Shown piece by piece: positions 57,877 to 64,000 of a DNA stretch of 64,000 nucleotides. The position numbers and the translations under genes are program-made. Location: NCBI GenBank assembly GCA_037952775.1, contig JBANAY010000003.1:29636001-29700000 (forward strand), written 5' to 3'. Below the pieces are notes generated by a model that ran no database searches, was not told where the DNA came from, and saw only the letters and a program-made list of their open reading frames with translations. Every line of letters starts with the position of its first letter. The stretch's first letter is position 1. Source of the stretch: Clonostachys chloroleuca. Taxonomy: Eukaryota; Ascomycota; Sordariomycetes; Hypocreales; Bionectriaceae.

Positions 57877-58877
57877 ATGAGCGTTTGGTCGGAATCGTCA
57901 GGCTCAGTTCCCGTTATGGAATTGCGCAACAGTTCGTCGCCGGTGCTGTCCCAACTGCTCCAGTCGAGCGAGTACAGCGACTTCACGCTGGTTTGCCAGG
58001 GACAAGAATTCCACTTGCACAAAAATGTCGTCTGCGTCCAATCGCCGATGATTAGTGCAGCGCTGCGGGGGGACTTCAAGGTGAGAATGCCCCAATACTC
58101 GCCTGCAAGATGGTTTCCTTAGCCAGAGGATTCGTCTAACGATAATCTGCCGCGTAGGAATCCAAGACAAACATAGTAAATGCCGACCAGTTTGACCCTT
58201 TGATCATGCAATGTGTCGTGGACTTTTGGTACAAGGAGAACTACAGACCCCATAGACCTACAACGGTAAAGAAGGAGCATCGACGTACGGAGAACCAAAC
58301 GCAACCAGCAAAGAGCGAGGTTAAAAAGTCGAAGAAGAATTCGTCCGTGCCGAAGATCGAGATAGAGTCATATCTTCACCATGTCCGTGTCAACGCCGCT
58401 GCTGATTACTACCAAGTCACCAAGCTCAAGGAGCTCTCCAGAGCGAAATTGCAACACCTGCTCCGGAGCCACTGGCACCTCGAGATGTTCCCTACTCTGG
58501 TCCAGACCATCCATGGAATGACGGGCGACGAGGAAGTATACAACTTGCTCGCTCTGTTCGCCGTCAGACACATGAATGAGCTCACGGAGCTACCGGAAGT
58601 CGCCGAGTTGGACTGGGGCAGCGAATTCACCCTGCGGGTTTTGCGCAGCTGCGGGAGGAACATGAGCCTGCTGAGCTCTGGGCTTCGGAAGAGCCATGAC
58701 GACTGTGCCAGACAGGCGCAGATGCTGGACAACATCGATAGGTGTAAGCAGACCATGGAGAAGCTGACGAACTGCCCAAATTGCGACAGGGAGCTTCTGA
58801 GCATGCTGGAGAAGACGAATTGTGGCCACGCTTATCACATTCGATGTCGCGGCTGTCAAGATCTTCTTCCGAATTAG
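57877..58877 (+). CDS. BTB/POZ domain protein with C-terminal Cys/His-rich end, 307 aa
   Basis: Two exons: 57877-58080 and 58158-58877 (77-nt intron within the BTB fold). In-frame ATGs lie at 57877 and 57916. The BTB domain spans about residues 20-120: SEYSDFTLVCQGQEFHLHKNVVC, SPMISAALRGDFKE-SKTNIV, then QCVVDFWYKENY. The segment up to SYLHHVRVNAAADYYQVTKL includes a basic insert (KKSKKN). BTB domains dimerise and often act as Cul3 substrate adaptors. The last 35 residues hold CPNC...CGHAYHIRCRGC, a zinc-ribbon or treble-clef-like arrangement not usual in the common fungal BTB proteins I know. Zinc binding is inferred from spacing only. Cellular role unknown. Confidence 0.8.
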
Positions 58878-58991
58878 CATCGCCGGTGTAACGATGACCA
58901 TCATGTGAGGTGAAGAGAAGAACCATTATAATATATTAAACCCCAAATAATTAATCAATTTACATTAAAACATTTACATGAGCCATTTATT

Positions 58992-61900
58992 TCAAGAGAA
59001 AATACTTGCTTTGAGCTTCTCCTTTTCTCCCACACTTGTGTTCTCGCACATCCCACGGAAGATACCCTCCTTCTCCCACAACTCACGCGGAGTACCAAAC
59101 TCAGCCATACGTCCCTTGTCAAGGACCAGAATCTTGTCAAAGTCTGCGACCGTGCCCAGACGGTGAGCGATAACAAGAAGCGTGCTATCGCCGAATCCCT
59201 GACGAATGCTCTGTTGGATGAGAGTGTCGGTGGCGGCATCTACGGCCGAAGTGGCCTCGTCCAGCACGATGATTTTGGGGCGGTTGACGATGGCCCGGGC
59301 GATGCAGAGGAGCTGTCTTTGACCCTGAGAGAGGTTTCCGCCAGATTCGGAGATGGGGCTCGACAGGTCGTGGAAGATGTTTACGTTTTTGGAGACGGGT
59401 GCAGTTGCGACTCCGTATTCAATCAGGTCGCCATCTACGAGCTGCACTTTCATGAGAGCATCAAACAGCTCCTCATCAGTATGGTGGCCAAATGGATCCA
59501 GATTAGATCGAACGGTTCCTGAGAATAGCACGGGGTCCTACGTCACAAGAGTTAGCATGGATCCAACAATGAGTGTATATGCAATTACTGACCTGAGGGA
59601 TGATGGAAAGTCGAGATCTCAACGTTTGAACTGCAATCTTGGAGATATCCAAGCCGTCCACGGTAATGCTCCCCGCTCGCGTATCCAAGAACCGGAATAG
59701 GGCCAAGGTCAGGGATGATTTGCCAGCTCCTGTTCTCCCAACGACGCCTACACGCTCATTGTGGGCAACAGAAAATGTCAAGTTGCTTAATACACTGGGT
59801 AGGTCGGCTGCATAGGCTACCTCTAAGCCGGAAAATTCCAAGTTACCAGACCGTGGCCATGCGGCTGGAGGCTCATCACCGCTGAGGTCTTCTGTGTCCA
59901 ACTCCATGTACTCCGTGGCTCGCTCCATTGCGTTCATGTCTAGTTCCATATCGCCGTAGTATCGAATGGCGAATCTGATGCTTTCGGAAAAGTCCAGGAT
60001 GAAAGACAGTGCGAAGCCTGCCAGTGCTGCGTCAATGGAGGGGTTGAAGACAATCACCAACCCGACGGCAATACAGAACACGGCGGCAATAAGGGCCATG
60101 CGGAAACTCATCCATCTGTTGGCAAGGGCGAGGTAGAACGATGTCATGACCCATTTGTCGAGGTTGTTCTGCATCTGGGTCAGATAGTTCTGGCTGCGTT
60201 GGAAAGCCCGGATGGTGGAAATTCCTGTGAGGGTGGTGTTGAAGAGCTCGAATACGGGCGATTTGGCGTTACTCTCAAGCCGTTTGAGAGGTCGGCTGGC
60301 GGCCAAGTATCTTGCTCCAGTTAGGGCACCGATTCCTACCAGAGCCAAGGCTGGAAGGATGAGGCTTCTCGAGGCAAACAGAGTAGCCACACAGACACCG
60401 ATCAGTCGGAGGGCGCTCATGTAGAACAAGCCCCAGCTCATCATGATGCGCTCATCGATGGTATGCATATCAGCCGTGAAACGGTTGATCACCCTTCCTA
60501 TTGGGACAGTGTCGAGCCACCGTAGAGGAGCACGCAAGACCCTGAAAAGCATTCTGTCGAAGACGGCCCTGCTGCCCTTGATCGCGATGGCATACCCCAG
60601 GAAAAAACGAAGCAGAGCGAGAGTTGAAGCGGCAACTGATATCAATACATAGATTGAGAGATAAAAGGATACATCATCATCATCAACAGTAAGCTGCCTT
60701 GGTGTTTGAGGGCTCGTTTGCTGCTGCATGAAGTGAAGGGTGCCGAGCATGTTGCCATTTTGATGGATCGTCTGGTCTGATGTAGCAGCCGTCCAAATAC
60801 GAAGCCACCATGCACGAGCTATGTTCCATTAGTATAATTCAAAGATATCGTCGATATATGGATGTAATGAACTCACCGACAATACTGATCTCGTGTGAAA
60901 AAAACACGCCAGCCCATACAAACCACATGATCATCCCACCACTGCTCTTGAGGTATGTCAGGTAAATACGTGACTTTACTGTTCCTCTCTCGCGAGCTTC
61001 TTCTTGAAAGAACTTCTTTGAGTCTCCTGGAGGGACTGAAGGAGAAGGCGTTGCTGGTTCATCCTCCAAATTACCAAGAACAGAACCTTCTCCTATAATA
61101 GTAGCGCTGGGGCTATAGCTGTCCTCACTATCCGATGACGAGGCACTTGAAATAAGTGGCTCATCAGGGGGGCCTGCATACTTAACTCGGCCGTCTGAAA
61201 GTTCGACGATATAGCTTGCTTCAGAGAGAACCAGTCCAGAGGCGTGAGTGACGAGTATGCGAGTTCGACCTTGGCATAGGGACCCAGTCAGGCATTTATC
61301 GAGGATCCAACGACCAACATGGGTATCGACGGCAGAAAAGACATCATCCATGATGAGGGTGTCTGCCCTTGAGTAGATAGCACGAGCGAGTGTTACACGC
61401 CACTTTTGCCCGCCGCTGAGGTTCACTCCATTGGCACCAAGCTCCGTGTTATCGCCGTCAGGCAGAATGGCCAGGTCATCACGCAGCGCACACGCCGTAA
61501 TCACAGCGTCATATCTGCTCTTGAGAAAAGGAAGACCGAAGAGGACATTGTCGCGGAGAGACCCATTTTCAAGCCATGGGTTCTGGCCAATGTACGCTAC
61601 AGACCCTGGAATAACCCAGCTGTCATACTGGTGATAATCAGCATCCTCACATGCTCCGCCTGCTCTATTCGGCACGTGGATGAACCCTTCAATTAGGTCT
61701 GCCTCTCCGATCAAGGCAGAGATGAGGAGACTTTTTCCGGAGCCAGTCTTGCCGGAAATGATGGAGAGTTCGCCTGTAGGGAACGACAGGTTGAGTCCAG
61801 AAAGAGTGAATCGATCCTCTGAAGCTCTGCGTTGTTCGGCTGGCCATGAAATCATAGCGCGTTCAAAGCCGACAGAGTGGCTGTTGGTTAAGATATCCCG

Positions 61901-63811
61901 TCTTTCAGGTCCATTCAGATACGCCCCAAGCCGTTTTGCAGAGACAAAGGACTCGATACCCAAAGTGATAAGCTCAGGGAGGGCAACAAGAGTCGTCTCA
62001 AGGCTGTTGAAAACTCCGATACTGACGAAAGCCACCGAAGGGGTTAGTCGGCCGTTGATGAAAACATAAACTGTGAGGCAGGTTGCCGCCAGCAAAATGG
62101 GACTAATAGCCCAGCAACCGAACACGCCGCTGTCGGCGAGGAAATACCTCCACAGCGCCTTCAGTTCCGCTCGCCTGGCAGCAGATATCCTCTGCTCCCA
62201 CTCGGCTTCCAGCGCCGAGAACTTGATCTGGCGGATGCCCAAGAGGGCCTCGCTGACTTTAGAGAGCTTCCTGTCGCGAAGCTTCATGAGCGAGTCAGAC
62301 TCCTTGAGGACCTTCTTGGAGAACCAGGCATTGGGGGGCAACGTCAGCAGCCAGGCCAACATCCCAGCTACGAACGGTAGCCAGCCGATGAGACGGAGAA
62401 GAAACACGGAGAACAATGCGAGCTTGACCACCCCGTTGATGATGAGGAAATGAAACTGCAGAAACTGTGATATGCGATCCAAGTCGACGCCCACAAGGTT
62501 CACAATCGCTTGACGAGATTTGAGAACCGTTTCTTTGTCCGTCGCATCAGTTTCTTCGGCTTGAGGCTTGTCCTCATTCTCACTCCAGTCATCTGCCTCT
62601 TTTGTAGCTGCTTTGACATCCTTACGGCGCAATGACTTGTCAAAAACTAGACTGGCCATCTGGGACCTAACGGGCAAAGAGAGGTCGGCAACTGAGTACC
62701 ACCATGCCCAGCCATCCATCCACTGGCAAAAAAAAGTAAGCGAACCGAATACAAGAACCATTCCCACTAGGTATGGAACAGAGAGACTTACGGCGTCGAG
62801 AAGATTGGTGAAAGTCATGATGGCCACCAGAAGTAGCAACTTGACAATATACGAGCTTCTGCTCTCATTGCTCTCTAGCAGGGTGATGATGCTAAGCATA
62901 GACCAATACGGAAGAATGCTCACCGCGCCCTTGAGACTTGACACCGTCCATAGCAGGGCAAATTTACCCTTGTGTGCCCAAAGAATTGAGTCAAAGAGGG
63001 AAGTGGATTGGAATCCAAAGCGAATCCAACCATTCTGAAGCTCCGATGCTCTCAGGCTGTGATCGGGTCCTGGTACGTCTTCATAGTCAAGATCACCCTT
63101 GGCAATGGCAAGGCGCAGGAGTGGTTCGATCCAGGACCAGCTGTATTTGCTAATAGAGGACACAGTAGACTGTCTGTCGACTTTGCAGCCGTTGTACAGC
63201 ACATCGGGTCTCCTTGGGAGCATGGCACTGAGAAAACACACGACGCATGAGGCGACCATGCTTACCGCGTCTAGCATCGCCAGCGGATTTACATGGCCGT
63301 GGATCTTGGGTGATAACTGCATCAATCTTGCGATTGAGGCGGCCATCAATGACAAAGCTGACACCCATAGCCATATCCCCAGCACATGGGATTTGACGGA
63401 GGAATGATGGGCGGCGAGACAAACGCCATGTAAGAAGACGAAAGCCTGAAGATGACATCTTATTAGCACCAATCATAAGAATGGAAATCAGCAATGAAAA
63501 CAGCGTACCCAAGCACCGATGACGAAGCCATATTCAAGAAGCCATTGATTGCTCTGCTCAATGAAGGACGAGCGCACCAAGACGGCAGTCGAAGAGCCAA
63601 CACCACAGAAGGAGAAGAAGACGATGGCAGCCTTGACCCCCCGATTCGAGAAGCGAGCCAATGACTCTGGGGTAGCGGTCCCATCAGCATCTTCGTAGAA
63701 CCGGTTGCGAGGCTTTCCCTCCCGCAACTGGACGACGAGCGCAGTGACGGCGGGAAGGGCTGCCAGCACCGAGACGGCAAAGGCCGCAATAGTCAGACCA
63801 AGATAATCCAT
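58992..63811 (-). CDS. Full ABCC-type (MRP-like) ABC transporter, 1547 aa
   Basis: Four exons: 63811-63509, 63445-60877, 60818-59593, 59537-58992; phases consistent (4644 nt). The order is an N-terminal TMD0-like helix set, TMD1, NBD1, TMD2, NBD2. NBD1 has Walker [10 protein letters not shown]-loop IGQNPW, signature LSGGQKWRV and Walker B LIMDD, where Asp replaces the catalytic Glu. NBD2 has [16 protein letters not shown] and LDEATSAVD with Glu. This one degenerate, one active ATP site is the ABCC pattern. The linker after NBD1 is acidic and Ser-rich ([13 protein letters not shown]), a likely phosphorylated regulatory region. Related fungal ABCC proteins export conjugates and secondary metabolites across plasma or vacuolar membranes; substrate unknown. 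The 3' end is only about 115 nt from the convergent BTB gene. Confidence 0.92.
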
Positions 63812-64000
63812 GGTCTCATGAATGCCTACGATTGGGAGTGGAAAATGGAAGCCCTCGCCTCAATCCTCATTCAAGAGACGAGTGACATGAGGTGAGATTG
63901 CTAATAAAGACCGGGAGGGATTCCGGGACAGGAGGCCCTCGATCGCAGCCACTCTCTTCCATTGACCACACAGGGCCTGCAATCTGAGACACAATATGGT

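Overview
The window reads as nuclear DNA of a filamentous ascomycete, most like Eurotiomycetes (Aspergillus/Penicillium type). The evidence is many Zn(II)2Cys6 regulators, GT-AG introns of about 40-80 nt, and families typical of moulds: NACHT-ankyrin receptor, Crh glycosidase, DUR3-type urea permease, long tyrosinase, paxM-like monooxygenase. No rRNA, tRNA, intact transposon or PKS/NRPS backbone gene was seen. Exon joins were worked out by hand from splice signals, reading phase and family motifs.

Left part (1-17.3 kb): a small orphan gene, a broken Zn2Cys6 regulator, a complete 1489-aa NACHT-ankyrin (fungal NLR) gene, a C2H2-like protein, two Zn2Cys6 regulators (each with one apparent one-base frame slip) and a broken F-box gene with nonsense codons. 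A 12-bp-arm inverted repeat lies just upstream of the regulator at 11.1-12.8 kb.

Middle (17-38 kb): a gene-poor 2.4 kb, a MetE-like zinc methyltransferase, a six-exon tyrosinase with a one-base slip, a decayed CorA-like gene, a ten-exon urea-permease-like gene, two regulators (Zn2Cys6 and C2H2 plus fungal-specific domain), and a paxM-like FAD monooxygenase continuous with a multi-pass membrane domain (867 aa).

Right part (38-64 kb): a short secreted Crh-type GH16 enzyme, a Bni4-like phosphatase-1 scaffold, a divergent MFS exporter/Zn2Cys6 regulator pair with a perfect 23-bp palindrome between them, a Thg1-like polymerase, an alpha-arrestin, a BTB protein and a full ABCC exporter.

Seven regulator loci (one dead) in 51 kb, three pseudogenes and long empty stretches suggest accessory chromosome. 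The best leads are the monooxygenase-membrane fusion, the two palindromic candidate operators, and the Thg1-like protein. Several one-base shifts near short homopolymers should be checked as assembly errors before any gene is called dead.
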